From: Ruoffia halotolerans
Lineage (GTDB): Bacteria > Bacillota > Bacilli > Lactobacillales > Aerococcaceae
Assembly (NCBI RefSeq): GCF_014049385.1
Contig: NZ_JACAOA010000006.1
Location: 31,330 to 95,329 of the forward strand
Direction: 5' to 3'
Length of the DNA: 64,000 nt
Shown here in pieces: positions 16,461 through 26,053 of the stretch. A program made the position numbers and the translations under genes. The notes under the pieces are model-generated. The model was not told where the DNA came from and did no database searches. It worked only from the letters and a program-made list of their open reading frames with translations. Numbering within the stretch: the first letter of the stretch is position 1; every line of letters begins with the position of its first letter.

Positions 16461-16475
16461 GTTTGATTATCAAAC
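16461..16475. promoter_or_regulatory. FabT operator 3 (perfect palindrome)
   Basis: GTTTGATTATCAAAC is a perfect palindrome abutting operator 2 and closely resembles the published streptococcal FabT box. Two adjacent dimer sites suggest cooperative binding. Confidence 0.85.
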
Positions 16476-16499
16476 GAACATGGTGAGAGGTGATAATGA

Positions 16500-16952
16500 G
16501 TGGATAAGGGGACCGTTACAAGAATTAACGATTATTTGGTCCAGATATTTAATGAAGTACTATTAATTGAAGAAAACTCGCTTAGACAAAGTGAGTTTTC
16601 AGATTTAACTATTAAAGAGATGCATACTATTGAAGCAATTGGTCTTGAAGGAGATTTAAGTTCATCACAAGTAGCAGAGAAATTATCTGTCACTAAAGGT
16701 ACTTTGTCTGTGTCCATTCAAAATCTTGTGACAAAAGGCTATGTTGAACGGGTGCGTTTAGAAGAAGATCGTCGAGTTGTTAGACTTAAGTTGTCTAAAA
16801 AAGGAAAACTACTCTTTCGCTTACACCGCAAATTCCATCTAGATATGGTAAGAGATACAATCACAGGTCTTGATCAAGAAGAAGCGGAAATGTTAATTAA
16901 GGGATTAGGTAATCTACATAATTTCTTAAATGACATCAAAGAGAAATTGTAA
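16500..16952 (+). CDS. fabT: Fatty-acid biosynthesis repressor FabT (MarR family)
   Basis: MarR-type winged-helix repressor, 150 residues, that binds operators such as those at 16415-16475 with long-chain acyl-ACP as corepressor in streptococci. The N-terminal helix DYLVQIFNEVLLIEENSL and the IKEMHTIEAIG segment are characteristic of FabT. The wing is VRLEEDRRVVRLKL. The start is GTG 16500, 10 nt after AGAGG; the nearby ATG (16496) is out of frame. As first gene of the operon it should be autoregulated. Confidence 0.92.
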   Translation: MDKGTVTRINDYLVQIFNEVLLIEENSLRQSEFSDLTIKEMHTIEAIGLEGDLSSSQVAEKLSVTKGTLSVSIQNLVTKGYVERVRLEEDRRVVRLKLSKKGKLLFRLHRKFHLDMVRDTITGLDQEEAEMLIKGLGNLHNFLNDIKEKL

Positions 16953-16966
16953 AAAAGGAAGATGAT

Positions 16967-17911
16967 ATGAGTCGTATTATTGCTACAGGAGCGTATTTAC
17001 CGGCGAAAGCTGTATCAAACACAGAATTAATCGAGGTAAATCAGTTAGACTCATCCACAGAATGGATTGAGCAACGAACTGGTATAAAACAACGTTTTTT
17101 TGCAAATGATGAAGAGACAGTGGCGAGTATCGCGACAAATGCCGTAGACGATTTACTCAGTAAACTGGATGAAGATATTCGACAAGACATTAAGTTGATT
17201 ATAGTAGCAACGATGTCACAAAGAGAATATACACCTTCAACAGCCAATAAAGTGCAGTTAAATTTGAATTGTCACAATGCTATTAGTTTTGATATTAATG
17301 CCGCATGTAGTGGATTTGTGTATGCATTGGATGTAGCTGAGAAAATGTCAAAATCATTTTTATCTGGCTACACATTAGTGATTGGTGCTGAGAAGATGAG
17401 TCAGATTTTAGATTTCAATGATCGAGGTACATCTATCTTATTCGGTGATGGCGCTGGGGCAATGTTAATTGCCAATGACGGCGAAGGCTTACCTGAATAT
17501 GATAGTAGCTTGTATTCTCAAGGTGACGAAAATCTATCCATCGCAGTAGCTCCTAATGAAGAAGGAAATATTACTTTGACGATGAATGGACGCGATGTGT
17601 TCAATTTCGTTCAAAGAACAGTTCTTCCGTCATTAGATCAATTTGCAAACAAACAAGAATCTTTGGATTATATTATTAGTCATCAAGCGAATTACCGCTT
17701 TATAAAGATGATGTCCAAAAAACTAAAGATGGATTTATCAAAAATACCATCAAATATAGACCGTATTGGGAATGTATCTGCTGGAAGTATTCCAATTTTA
17801 TTAAATGAATTGGTTGAAGCAAAACAAATCAGACTGGATGGCACACAAAGTGTTGTTATGACTGGTTTTGGTGCAGGCTTAACATGGGGCGAAGTACACA
17901 CAAAATTATAA
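16967..17911 (+). CDS. fabH: 3-oxoacyl-ACP synthase III FabH
   Basis: Starts fatty-acid chains by condensing acetyl-CoA with malonyl-ACP. The catalytic triad is visible: Cys in DINAACSGFVYALD, His in ISHQANYRF, and Asn in the IGNVSAGSIP block. The GFGAGLTWG C-terminus is typical. Length (314) is slightly shorter than the E. coli enzyme. It lies 14 bp after fabT with AAAGGAAG in front. Confidence 0.95.
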   Translation: MSRIIATGAYLPAKAVSNTELIEVNQLDSSTEWIEQRTGIKQRFFANDEETVASIATNAVDDLLSKLDEDIRQDIKLIIVATMSQREYTPSTANKVQLNLNCHNAISFDINAACSGFVYALDVAEKMSKSFLSGYTLVIGAEKMSQILDFNDRGTSILFGDGAGAMLIANDGEGLPEYDSSLYSQGDENLSIAVAPNEEGNITLTMNGRDVFNFVQRTVLPSLDQFANKQESLDYIISHQANYRFIKMMSKKLKMDLSKIPSNIDRIGNVSAGSIPILLNELVEAKQIRLDGTQSVVMTGFGAGLTWGEVHTKL

Positions 17912-17932
17912 AAATCATTGGAGGAGAATATT

Positions 17933-18154
17933 ATGTTTGAAAAAATTAAAGAAATTATCGTGGATCAATTAGGTGTAGAAGAGAGTGAAGTAACTTTAGA
18001 AACTAGCTTTGAAAACGACTTAGAAGCAGATAGCTTAGATATCTTCCAAGTAATCAATGAAATCGAAGACGAATTCGATATTACAATTGATACTGACCAA
18101 GACTTAAAAACAGTTGGAGATTTAGTTAGTTACGTAGAAGGATTAGACAAATAA
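17933..18154 (+). CDS. acpP: Acyl carrier protein
   Basis: Carries growing acyl chains on a 4'-phosphopantetheine arm attached to the Ser of the EADSLDIFQ motif. It has 73 residues, is strongly acidic and has a four-helix ACP layout. The start is ATG 17933, 7 nt after GGAGGAG; an in-frame TTG at 17918 overlaps that site and is rejected. Placement between fabH and fabK matches the lactic acid bacterial fab operon. Confidence 0.96.
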   Translation: MFEKIKEIIVDQLGVEESEVTLETSFENDLEADSLDIFQVINEIEDEFDITIDTDQDLKTVGDLVSYVEGLDK

Positions 18155-18183
18155 TTTTTCTCGTTAGATAAAGGGAGGTATAT

Positions 18184-19143
18184 ATGAAGACAGCCATTAC
18201 AGAATTATTAAACATTGAATATCCTATTGTTCAAGGTGCAATGGCATGGGTTGCTGATGCAGATTTAGCGAGCGCAGTATCCAATGCTGGTGGATTAGGC
18301 GTTCTAGGAACAGGACATGACCCTGTAGAATTAGTTCGAGAAAAAGTTGAATTAATGAAGTCAAAAACTGACAAACCTTTTGCAGTGAATGTCATGCTTT
18401 TAAACGCAAATACCGAAGAGGTTGTTGATTACTTAATCGAATCTGGAATAAAAATCATCACAACAGGTGCAGGAAACCCTGCAAAATACATGCAAAGATT
18501 TCACGATGCAGGAATTAAAGTGATTCCAGTTGTAGCTTCAGTCGCTCTTGCACGAAGAATGGAGAAAATCGGAGCTGCCGCTGTTGTTGTTGAAGGGATG
18601 GAAGCTGGGGGGCATATCGGTAAATTAACGAGTTTAGCTCTTTTAGCTCAAGTCACAGAAGTTGTAACGATTCCTGTCATTGCTGCAGGAGGATTCGGAG
18701 ACGGTCGTGGATTAGCAGCAGCTTTAATGCTAGGTGCTGAGGGTATTCAAGTGGGTACTCGTTTCGTTGTTGCAGAAGAATCTAATGCGCATGATAACTT
18801 TAAGAATGCAATCCTTAAAGCAAGTGATATTGATACAGTTGTAACAGGTCAGATTACAGGACATCCAGTCCGCGTACTGAGAAACCAACTAACAAAAGAA
18901 TATTTACAAGTCGAGAAAGAAATCACAAGTCTTCCAGGTCAAGACTTTTCACGCTTAGAGCAAATGGCTCAAGGTGCTCTAAGAAAGGCCGTTGTGGAAG
19001 GTGATACAGTAGGTGGATCAATGATGGCTGGCCAGATTGCCGGTTTAATTAAAGAAAGACAAACTGTTAAAGAAATTATTGAAGATTATATTCAAGTAGC
19101 GAAAGAAACATATAAGGAAAAAGCAAATTATTTTGAAGCTTAA
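18184..19143 (+). CDS. fabK: Enoyl-ACP reductase II FabK (FMN)
   Basis: FMN-dependent NADH enoyl-ACP reductase of the nitronate-monooxygenase-like TIM-barrel family, performing the last step of each elongation round. Visible motifs are PIVQGAMAWVADADLASAVS at the N-terminus, GGLGVLGTGH, the phosphate-binding EAGGHIG, VIAAGGFGDGRGLAAALMLG, and GTRFVVAEES. FabK rather than FabI implies insensitivity to triclosan, as known for this isozyme; no fabI is seen here. AAAGGGAGG precedes the ATG. Confidence 0.95.
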   Translation: MKTAITELLNIEYPIVQGAMAWVADADLASAVSNAGGLGVLGTGHDPVELVREKVELMKSKTDKPFAVNVMLLNANTEEVVDYLIESGIKIITTGAGNPAKYMQRFHDAGIKVIPVVASVALARRMEKIGAAAVVVEGMEAGGHIGKLTSLALLAQVTEVVTIPVIAAGGFGDGRGLAAALMLGAEGIQVGTRFVVAEESNAHDNFKNAILKASDIDTVVTGQITGHPVRVLRNQLTKEYLQVEKEITSLPGQDFSRLEQMAQGALRKAVVEGDTVGGSMMAGQIAGLIKERQTVKEIIEDYIQVAKETYKEKANYFEA

Positions 19144-19159
19144 TTGAAAGGGTGATTTT

Positions 19160-20110
19160 ATGAAATTGGCTATTATATTTAATGGTCAAGGTGCACATTA
19201 TGAGGGAATGGGAATGGATTTTGTCGAAGCATTTCAAGAAGCAAAAGAAATCTTCACTCAAGCAGAAGACATCACTCAATTACCGATTCAAACGTGGATC
19301 AATTCTGATATCAATCAATTGGCTTTAACAAAAAATGCTCAACCTGCAATCGTTACAACAAGCTTAGCTATTTATGAATCGATTAAAACTAAACTCCCAG
19401 CCATACAATATATGGCTGGGTTAAGTTTAGGTGAGTATAGTTCTTTAATTGCCAGTAACGTATTAGAACTTGACGAAGGATTAAATTTAATCAAAAAACG
19501 TGGAGATATTATGTCCGCGTACTGTGAACACATCGAAAAGGATGCAAGTTATCTTATGGCAGCTGTAATTAATATGCCCATCGATGAAATTAAGACACTT
19601 GTTGAAAGTATTCGTACCGAAGAGACGCCTTTATATATTGCTAATTATAACTCGCCGACACAAATTGTTGTCGCTGGAATAAAAGAAGCAGTCACTGCTT
19701 TTAGAAAAGAAGCAAAAAGTTTAGGTTATCGTAAAGTCATACCTTTAAAAGTAGAAGGACCTTTCCATACTCCGATTATGAAAGGGATGCAAGCAGACTT
19801 CGAAAAAGTACTTGTCGACACAAACTTTCAAGCAGGAAAAGTTCCAGTAATTAGTAATGTAACCGTTGAGAATCATTCAACAGATCAGATTCGAACTTTA
19901 TTAAGTGACCATTTGGTCAAACCAGTGAAATGGTTCCCAACGGTTCATCGCTTAAAAGAAGAAGGAATTACACATGTTGTCCAAATTGGACCAGGAAATA
20001 CCTTAGCTAAATTAATGGCGAAGGATGAATTGGCTCCAGAAGTTTTAGTTGTGGATAAAGTTGAAGATATTGAAGAATTAATACAATGGTTAAGTAGTGG
20101 AGGGAAATAA
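19160..20110 (+). CDS. fabD: Malonyl-CoA:ACP transacylase FabD
   Basis: Loads malonyl groups onto ACP. It has the N-terminal FNGQGAHYEGMGMDF, the nucleophile elbow GLSLGEYSS, the catalytic His segment EGPFHTPIM, and the VQIGPGNTLAKL C-terminal block. Usual enzymes read GQGSQ or GQGAQ; here it is GQGAH. Its stop overlaps the fabG ATG by one base, so the two are coupled. Confidence 0.95.
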   Translation: MKLAIIFNGQGAHYEGMGMDFVEAFQEAKEIFTQAEDITQLPIQTWINSDINQLALTKNAQPAIVTTSLAIYESIKTKLPAIQYMAGLSLGEYSSLIASNVLELDEGLNLIKKRGDIMSAYCEHIEKDASYLMAAVINMPIDEIKTLVESIRTEETPLYIANYNSPTQIVVAGIKEAVTAFRKEAKSLGYRKVIPLKVEGPFHTPIMKGMQADFEKVLVDTNFQAGKVPVISNVTVENHSTDQIRTLLSDHLVKPVKWFPTVHRLKEEGITHVVQIGPGNTLAKLMAKDELAPEVLVVDKVEDIEELIQWLSSGGK

Positions 20111-20832
20111 TGACATTAACATGTTTAATCAGCGGTAGCTCAAGAGGAATTGGTCTTGGCATCGCTAAACATTTAGCAGAAGCTGGGCATCAAGTAATTT
20201 TAAATAGTCGTAAACCAATTGCTGAGAAAGTACTTCAAGAATTTGCTGACTATGAATTGGAAGTAGGTCAAGCCATTGGAGATATTAGTAACTTTGATGG
20301 AGCGAAAAAACTTGTTGAAGAAGTACGCGAAACATATGGTAGAATCGACGTTTTAATTAATAATGCGGGTATTACAAGCGATGGATTATTCCTTCGTATG
20401 ACAGAAGAAGATTTTGATAATGTAATCAATACAAACTTAAAAGGAACATTTAACTTAACAAGATTTGTATCACCGATAATGTTAAAACAAAAATCGGGGA
20501 CGATTATTAATATGTCAAGTGTTGTAGGTGTAACAGGAAATCCAGGGCAAGCAAATTATGCTGCCAGTAAAGCGGGCGTAATCGGTTTAACTAAGTCTTT
20601 AGCGAAAGAGCTAGGCAGTCGATCAATCACTGTCAATGCCATAGCACCAGGTTATATTGAAACTGATATGACTGACGCTTTGAGTGATAAAGTAAAGAAA
20701 ACAATGTTAAGTCACATTCCATTAAAACGCTTTGGTCAAGTTGAAGAGATTAGTTCAGTCGTTGATTTCTTGATTACTAACCGATATATAACTGGCCAAG
20801 TAATCGAAGTTAACGGTGGATTACATATTTAA
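20110..20832 (+). CDS. fabG: 3-oxoacyl-ACP reductase FabG
   Basis: Short-chain dehydrogenase that reduces 3-oxoacyl-ACP with NADPH. It has the glycine-rich loop SGSSRGIGLGIA, NNAG followed by ITSDGLF, catalytic Ser in INMSSVVG, and YAASK with the Tyr-Lys pair. The C-terminus VIEVNGGLHI is canonical. Length is 240. The AAGGAGG of the next gene overlaps its stop. Confidence 0.95.
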   Translation: MTLTCLISGSSRGIGLGIAKHLAEAGHQVILNSRKPIAEKVLQEFADYELEVGQAIGDISNFDGAKKLVEEVRETYGRIDVLINNAGITSDGLFLRMTEEDFDNVINTNLKGTFNLTRFVSPIMLKQKSGTIINMSSVVGVTGNPGQANYAASKAGVIGLTKSLAKELGSRSITVNAIAPGYIETDMTDALSDKVKKTMLSHIPLKRFGQVEEISSVVDFLITNRYITGQVIEVNGGLHI

Positions 20833-20842
20833 GGAGGATTCT

Positions 20843-22078
20843 ATGAGAAGAGTCGTAATAACAGGTCTAGGAACTGTATCACCTATTGGTAATAGTGTCG
20901 ATGCATTCTGGGACAGTGTATTAACAAATAAATCAGGTATAGCACCAATTGAAGGTTTTGATGCTTCTGAAACTGGTATAACTGTTGCTGGGGAAGTCAA
21001 AGGTTTTGATGCAAGAGAAGAATTGGGAAGAAAAGATAGTCAGAGAATGGATAAATTCTCACAATTTGGTGTCGCAGCAAGTAAAGAAGCTGTTGAGATG
21101 AGTGGTTATGATATTTCAAGTAATCCCTTTAATGTAGGGGTAATGGTGAGTTCAGGAATTGGTGGACTACACGCTATTCAAAACGGTATTTTAAAAATGA
21201 AAGAAAAAGGACCTAAAAGAGTCCCACCATTATTCGTGCCATTAACTATCGGAAACATGGCCGCTGGGAATATTTCAATGCAGTTTGGTGCACGTGGAAT
21301 CAGTTTAGATATCGTCACAGCCTGTGCCAGTGCCACGAATGCGATTGGTGAAGCGTTTATTAAGATTCAAAATGGGCTATTAGACGCTTGTATCGCGGGT
21401 GGTGCTGAGTCAACAATTAATGAAATAGGAATTTCAGGTTTTGCTGCCTTAACTGCGTTATCAAAAAATGAAGATCCAGCAAAAGCTTCTCGTCCATTCG
21501 ATAAAGACCGTGACGGTTTTGTTATGGGAGAGGGGGCTGGGATTGTGTTTTTAGAATCATTAGAATCAGCTCAAGCACGTAAGGCAACGATTTATGGTGA
21601 AATTGTTGGTTATAGTTCAAACTCAGATGCTTATCACATGACTGCGCCATTACCTGACGGAAGTGGTGCTGGAGAAGCGATGAAAACTGCAATCAAAATG
21701 GCAGGGATTGAAGCCGAAGCTGTTGATTATATCAATGCTCACGGTACAAGTACACCAACAAATGATTCAGGTGAAACAACAGCGATTAAATATGCTTTAG
21801 GAGATCACGCACATAAAGTACCAATTTCAAGTTCTAAAGGACACTTTGGACACTTATTAGGAGCAGCTGGTGGTGTTGAGTCAATTATGACGGTTAAAGC
21901 ATTACAAGAAGGCTTTATCCCACCAACATTAGGCTTAGAAAATTCAGACGATGCATGTGATCTTGATTATGTACCTGGTGAAGGACGTAAACAAGATATT
22001 CAATATGCTCTATCTAACTCACTTGGCTTCGGTGGACATAATGCAGTCCTTTGCTTTAAACGTTGGGATGGTGCGTAA
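20843..22078 (+). CDS. fabF: 3-oxoacyl-ACP synthase II FabF
   Basis: Elongation condensing enzyme. Catalytic Cys is in VTACASATNAIGEAF, the first His in NAHGTSTPTND, and Lys/His in SSSKGHFGHLLGAAGG. The usual KSMTGH is KGHFGH here, keeping Lys and His but changing the residues between. The start is ATG 20843, 7 nt after AAGGAGG; the longer frame from 20816 runs back into fabG. Length is 411. Confidence 0.94.
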   Translation: MRRVVITGLGTVSPIGNSVDAFWDSVLTNKSGIAPIEGFDASETGITVAGEVKGFDAREELGRKDSQRMDKFSQFGVAASKEAVEMSGYDISSNPFNVGVMVSSGIGGLHAIQNGILKMKEKGPKRVPPLFVPLTIGNMAAGNISMQFGARGISLDIVTACASATNAIGEAFIKIQNGLLDACIAGGAESTINEIGISGFAALTALSKNEDPAKASRPFDKDRDGFVMGEGAGIVFLESLESAQARKATIYGEIVGYSSNSDAYHMTAPLPDGSGAGEAMKTAIKMAGIEAEAVDYINAHGTSTPTNDSGETTAIKYALGDHAHKVPISSSKGHFGHLLGAAGGVESIMTVKALQEGFIPPTLGLENSDDACDLDYVPGEGRKQDIQYALSNSLGFGGHNAVLCFKRWDGA

Positions 22079-22556
22079 TTTGAATCAAGAACAATTATTA
22101 TCATTAATCGATAAATTAGATCAATCATCACTCGCTTTCTTAAATTATGAATCAGACGATGTAAAACTCGTTCTTTCAAAAGAAATGCCCAAGGAAGCAC
22201 CGGTTTTCTACGGACACCAAGAAGAAAGTAAACCAGCACAAACACCGACAGTAGAGCAAGAAACAGCTCCAAATCAAATCGATGAAGCGAAACCAGTAAC
22301 AAACGACACCGACGTTGAGGAAGGTGTATTAATTACATCACCAATGGTTGGGGTAGTGTATTTACAACCTAACCCAGATAGCGAAGCATTCGTTAAGGTT
22401 GGTGACACTGTGTCAGAGGGAGATACAGTCGTAATTATTGAAGCAATGAAATTAATGAATGAAATTCAAGCGAACCATTCAGGAACAGTTGTAGAAATTC
22501 TTGTTGAGAATGAAACTGTTGTTGAATTTGGTCAACCAATTATGAGAATTAACTAG
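22068..22556 (+). CDS. accB: Biotin carboxyl carrier protein of acetyl-CoA carboxylase
   Basis: Carries biotin between biotin carboxylase and carboxyltransferase. The C-terminal biotinyl domain has the EAMKLMNEI biotin site and the SPMVGVVYLQPNP thumb region. A Glu/Pro/Thr-rich linker joins it to the N-terminal helix. The start is uncertain: ATG 22068 overlaps the end of fabF by 11 bp, and TTG 22080 just after the fabF stop is an alternative. Neither has a strong ribosome-binding site, suggesting coupling to fabF translation. Confidence 0.92.
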   Translation: MVRNLNQEQLLSLIDKLDQSSLAFLNYESDDVKLVLSKEMPKEAPVFYGHQEESKPAQTPTVEQETAPNQIDEAKPVTNDTDVEEGVLITSPMVGVVYLQPNPDSEAFVKVGDTVSEGDTVVIIEAMKLMNEIQANHSGTVVEILVENETVVEFGQPIMRIN

Positions 22557-22566
22557 GAGGAAAACA

Positions 22567-23001
22567 ATGACACTATTAACAGCAACTCAAGTAATGGAAA
22601 TTATTCCAAATCGTTACCCAATTTTCTTTATCGATGCAGTGGATGAATTAATACCGGGTGAAAAAGTTGTCGCACGTAAAAACGTGACAATTAACGAAGA
22701 AGTATTCCAAGGACACTTCCCTGGAGAACCTGTATTCCCAGGTGTTCTAATTGTAGAATCATTAGCACAAGCAGGCTCAATTCCATTATTATCATTAGAA
22801 GGATTTGACGGAAAGACAGCTTACTTAGGTGGTTTAAATAATGTTAAATTCCGTAAAAAAGTTGTTCCTGGAGATGTATTACGTCTTGAAGTTAATATTA
22901 AAAAACTAAAAAGTAATGCAGGTATCGGAATTGGTAAAGCATATGTTGGAGATAAAGTTGTATGTGAATGTGAAATGACATTCATTATAGGGGCGAAATA
23001 A
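22567..23001 (+). CDS. fabZ: 3-hydroxyacyl-ACP dehydratase FabZ
   Basis: Hot-dog-fold dehydratase giving trans-2-enoyl-ACP. The active-site His is in GHFPGEPVFPGVL and the Glu in LIVESLAQAG. NRYPIFFIDAV at the N-terminus is typical. Length is 144. AGGAGGAAAAC lies before the ATG. The accB-fabZ-accC order is the standard lactic acid bacterial arrangement. No fabM or fabN isomerase is visible nearby, so the origin of unsaturated chains is not explained by this window. Confidence 0.95.
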   Translation: MTLLTATQVMEIIPNRYPIFFIDAVDELIPGEKVVARKNVTINEEVFQGHFPGEPVFPGVLIVESLAQAGSIPLLSLEGFDGKTAYLGGLNNVKFRKKVVPGDVLRLEVNIKKLKSNAGIGIGKAYVGDKVVCECEMTFIIGAK

Positions 23002-23002
23002 G

Positions 23003-24382
23003 ATGTTTAAGAAAGTTCTCGTGGCAAACCGTGGAGAAATCGCGGTTAGAATTATACGTGCGCTCCGCGAGATGGATATAACTTCAGTGGCTATCTTCAG
23101 TGAAGCAGATCGGAATGCCTTGCATGCTGAATTAGCGGACGAAGCTATTTGTATTGGTCCAGCAAAATCTTTGGATTCATATGCAAATCCAGTCGCTGTC
23201 ATCAGTGCTGCTTTAGCAACAGGAGTGGATGCAATCCATCCTGGTTACGGTTTTCTATCAGAACGTAGTGATTTTGTGACTTTATGTGAAGATGTAGGTA
23301 TTGAATTCATTGGACCGAATAGTCATATTATTGATGTTATGGGACATAAACAACATGCCAGAGATACAATGCGTAAGTCTGGTATTCCAATTACTCCTGG
23401 TAGTGCGGGGTTAATTTATTCAATTGAAGAAGCCCGTGATATTGCGCTTGATATTGGATACCCTTTGATGATTAAAGCCGCAGATGGTGGTGGCGGTAAA
23501 GGGATGCGCCGTGTAGAAGATGCTTCACAATTAGATGCATTGTTTAGTCAAGCACAGAATGAGACGGAAGCAATATATGGAAATAAAGACCTATATATTG
23601 AACGTATTATTGCTCCAGCAAAACATATTGAAGTTCAATTGTTAGGAGATAAATACGGTAACGTTATTCATCTAGGAGAAAGAGATTGCTCATTCCAACG
23701 TAACAATCAAAAATTTCTAGAAATCTCCCCAGCAGTCAGTCTGCCCCTAGAGGTCAGAAAAAACATATGTGAAACAGCTGTAAAAGCAGCAAAAGCCATA
23801 GGCTATCAGAACGCGGGAACCATTGAGTTTTTAGTTGATAAAGACAATAACTTCTTCTTCATGGAGATGAATACACGTTTACAAGTTGAGCATCCCGTAA
23901 CTGAAATGGTTACAGGTGTGGACATAGTAAAAGAACAAATCCGTGTAGCCATGGGTGAGCCATTAACTTATAAGCAAGAGGATATTCAAGTAAAAGGCTT
24001 TGCGGTTGAAGTACGTTTGAACGCAGAGAATCCAAGAGACAATTTCAGACCTTCCGCTGGTCACATTGATCAATTAATGTTTCCCGCAGGCGGTCTAGGT
24101 TTACGAGTTGAATCTGCTCTTTATCCTCATTACACATTACCACCATTCTATGATTCAATGGTGGCGAAAGTAATTACGCATTCAAATACTTTAGAAGATG
24201 CTTTGAAGATAATGGAGCGCGCTTTATATGAAGTGACGGTTGAAGGCGTTGAGACAAATATCGACTTACTCGAAGCACTTGTAAGTGATGAATATATTAA
24301 TTGGGACAGAGTGCATACGAAGTGGTTAGAAACCCACTATATGCCAAAATGGTTAGAAACAGAAGTAAACACTGAAGAATAA
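23003..24382 (+). CDS. accC: Biotin carboxylase AccC
   Basis: ATP-dependent carboxylation of biotin on AccB. The N-terminal domain starts KVLVANRGEIAVRIIRALRE. The ATP-grasp domain shows the glycine loop KAADGGGGKGMRR and the metal site EMNTRLQVEHPVTE. HPGYGFLSE is present. Length is 459. It begins one base after the fabZ stop. Confidence 0.96.
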   Translation: MFKKVLVANRGEIAVRIIRALREMDITSVAIFSEADRNALHAELADEAICIGPAKSLDSYANPVAVISAALATGVDAIHPGYGFLSERSDFVTLCEDVGIEFIGPNSHIIDVMGHKQHARDTMRKSGIPITPGSAGLIYSIEEARDIALDIGYPLMIKAADGGGGKGMRRVEDASQLDALFSQAQNETEAIYGNKDLYIERIIAPAKHIEVQLLGDKYGNVIHLGERDCSFQRNNQKFLEISPAVSLPLEVRKNICETAVKAAKAIGYQNAGTIEFLVDKDNNFFFMEMNTRLQVEHPVTEMVTGVDIVKEQIRVAMGEPLTYKQEDIQVKGFAVEVRLNAENPRDNFRPSAGHIDQLMFPAGGLGLRVESALYPHYTLPPFYDSMVAKVITHSNTLEDALKIMERALYEVTVEGVETNIDLLEALVSDEYINWDRVHTKWLETHYMPKWLETEVNTEE

Positions 24383-24393
24383 GAGGTGATGTT

Positions 24394-25257
24394 TTGGCTT
24401 TATTTAGGCGAAAAAAAACAATAAGAATAAATCCAATTAGTCCCGCTGAAGTAGCCACACAAAGATCATCTATTCCAGATAATATTGCAGAAAAATGTCC
24501 ACATTGTGATCGAATTATATTACAAAATCATATTACAGAAGATTACTGCTGCCCACATTGCAGTGAACATCTACATTTTCCAGCTTATGAACGTATTCAA
24601 TGGTTAGTAGATGAAGGGTCATTTAAGGAATGGGATAGCGATCTAAATGCGAAGAACCCACTAGATTTTCCAGGCTATAGTGCCAAGTTAGAAAAAGCGC
24701 AAGATAATACACAATTGAAAGAAGCAGTCGTCGTAGGTGAAGCAGAACTTGATGGTAGAGCAATAGCAATTGGTGTGATGGATAAACGATTCGTCATGGC
24801 AAGTATGGGAACAATTGTCGGTGAGAAAATTACACGGCTGTTCGAGCATGCGACGGAGCATAAACTACCTGTTATTCTTTACATTGCTTCTGGTGGAGCT
24901 AGGATGCAAGAAGGGATCTTATCCTTAATGCAAATGGCGAAAATCACGCAAGTGGTTGCGCAACATCAAGACGCAGGTTTATTTTATTGTAGTGTGTTGA
25001 CAAATCCAACCACCGGTGGTGTCACCGCGAGTTTTGCGATGCAAGGGGACGTAACACTAGCAGAACCTCGAGCAGTCGTAGGTTTTGCAGGGAAACGTGT
25101 GATTGAACAAACAATTAAAAGTAAATTAACGAAAGACTTTCAACAAGCTGAATGGGTGTTTGATAATGGTTTTATCGATTCAATTGTACCAAGATCAAAC
25201 CAGAAACAAATCATCAACCAATTAGTCCAAGCTCATTCATATGAAGGTGGTGTGTAA
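24394..25257 (+). CDS. accD: Acetyl-CoA carboxylase carboxyltransferase beta subunit
   Basis: With AccA it transfers the carboxyl group from biotin to acetyl-CoA. It has an N-terminal four-Cys zinc ribbon (CPHCDRI, then CCPHC) and the crotonase-like core with IASGGARMQEG and PTTGGVTASFAMQGDV. The start is TTG 24394, 6 nt after GAGGTGAT; the nearby ATG is out of frame. Length is 287. Confidence 0.95.
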   Translation: MALFRRKKTIRINPISPAEVATQRSSIPDNIAEKCPHCDRIILQNHITEDYCCPHCSEHLHFPAYERIQWLVDEGSFKEWDSDLNAKNPLDFPGYSAKLEKAQDNTQLKEAVVVGEAELDGRAIAIGVMDKRFVMASMGTIVGEKITRLFEHATEHKLPVILYIASGGARMQEGILSLMQMAKITQVVAQHQDAGLFYCSVLTNPTTGGVTASFAMQGDVTLAEPRAVVGFAGKRVIEQTIKSKLTKDFQQAEWVFDNGFIDSIVPRSNQKQIINQLVQAHSYEGGV

Positions 25258-25259
25258 TT

Positions 25260-26042
25260 ATGAGCCAAGCCTATGAAAAAGTCTTAAAAGCGAGAGATTT
25301 AAAAAGAATCTCAGCCATTGATATCATTGAGAATTTAACTGATTGGTTTATTGAATTACATGGAGACCGTCATATGGAAGATGATAAATCCATTATTGGA
25401 GGTATAGGCATGTATGACGGGCAACCTATAACGATTATCGGTATTCAAAAAGGCCGTACAACCCGTGAGAACATAGAACGAAACTTTGGGTCAGTCGGGC
25501 CGGGCGGTTACCGAAAAGCAATTCGCCTTGTCGAACAAGCGAATAAATTTAATCGTCCAATATTAACCTTAATTAATACAGCTGGAGCACATGCCTCACC
25601 AGAATCAGAAGAGACAGGTATAGGGGAAGCAATCGCTCAATCACTATTAACTTTTGCGAAAGTTGAAGTTCCTACCTTATCGATAATTCTCGGAGAAGGA
25701 GGAAGCGGGGGAGCGCTAGCTTTGGCATTAACAGATGAAGTGTGGATGCTTGAGAATAGCGTTTACTCTATTCTTTCTCCAGAAGGCTTTGCATCTATCT
25801 TATGGAAGGATGCGAATCTGGCTTCAAAAGCAGCGGATGTTATGAAACTTACTGCATCTGATTTACACGAATTAAAAGTCGTAGAAAAAATCATTCCAGA
25901 GATAAATCATGGAGTTCCTTTAAACCGAGATGTCATCTTAAAACGGACTATAAATAATATTAAAGCGAAGTTTAAGGAATTAAATCAGCTGGATGTAGAA
26001 ACACGATTAGCCAATCGTAATAAACGATTTAGATCTTTTTAA
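25260..26042 (+). CDS. accA: Acetyl-CoA carboxylase carboxyltransferase alpha subunit
   Basis: Partner of AccD. The core motifs are GGIGMYDGQPITIIG, GPGGYRKAIRLV, NTAGAHASPESEETG and LGEGGSGGALALAL. Length (260) is the short lactic-acid-bacterial form, without the long N-terminal helix of E. coli AccA. It is the last gene of the fab operon, followed by a hairpin terminator. Confidence 0.95.
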   Translation: MSQAYEKVLKARDLKRISAIDIIENLTDWFIELHGDRHMEDDKSIIGGIGMYDGQPITIIGIQKGRTTRENIERNFGSVGPGGYRKAIRLVEQANKFNRPILTLINTAGAHASPESEETGIGEAIAQSLLTFAKVEVPTLSIILGEGGSGGALALALTDEVWMLENSVYSILSPEGFASILWKDANLASKAADVMKLTASDLHELKVVEKIIPEINHGVPLNRDVILKRTINNIKAKFKELNQLDVETRLANRNKRFRSF

Positions 26043-26053
26043 GAGATAAAATA

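Noticed and set aside
20816..20842. Earlier fabF start inside fabG
   Set aside because: The AAGGAGG directly before ATG 20843 and the canonical MRRVVITGLG start favour the later ATG.
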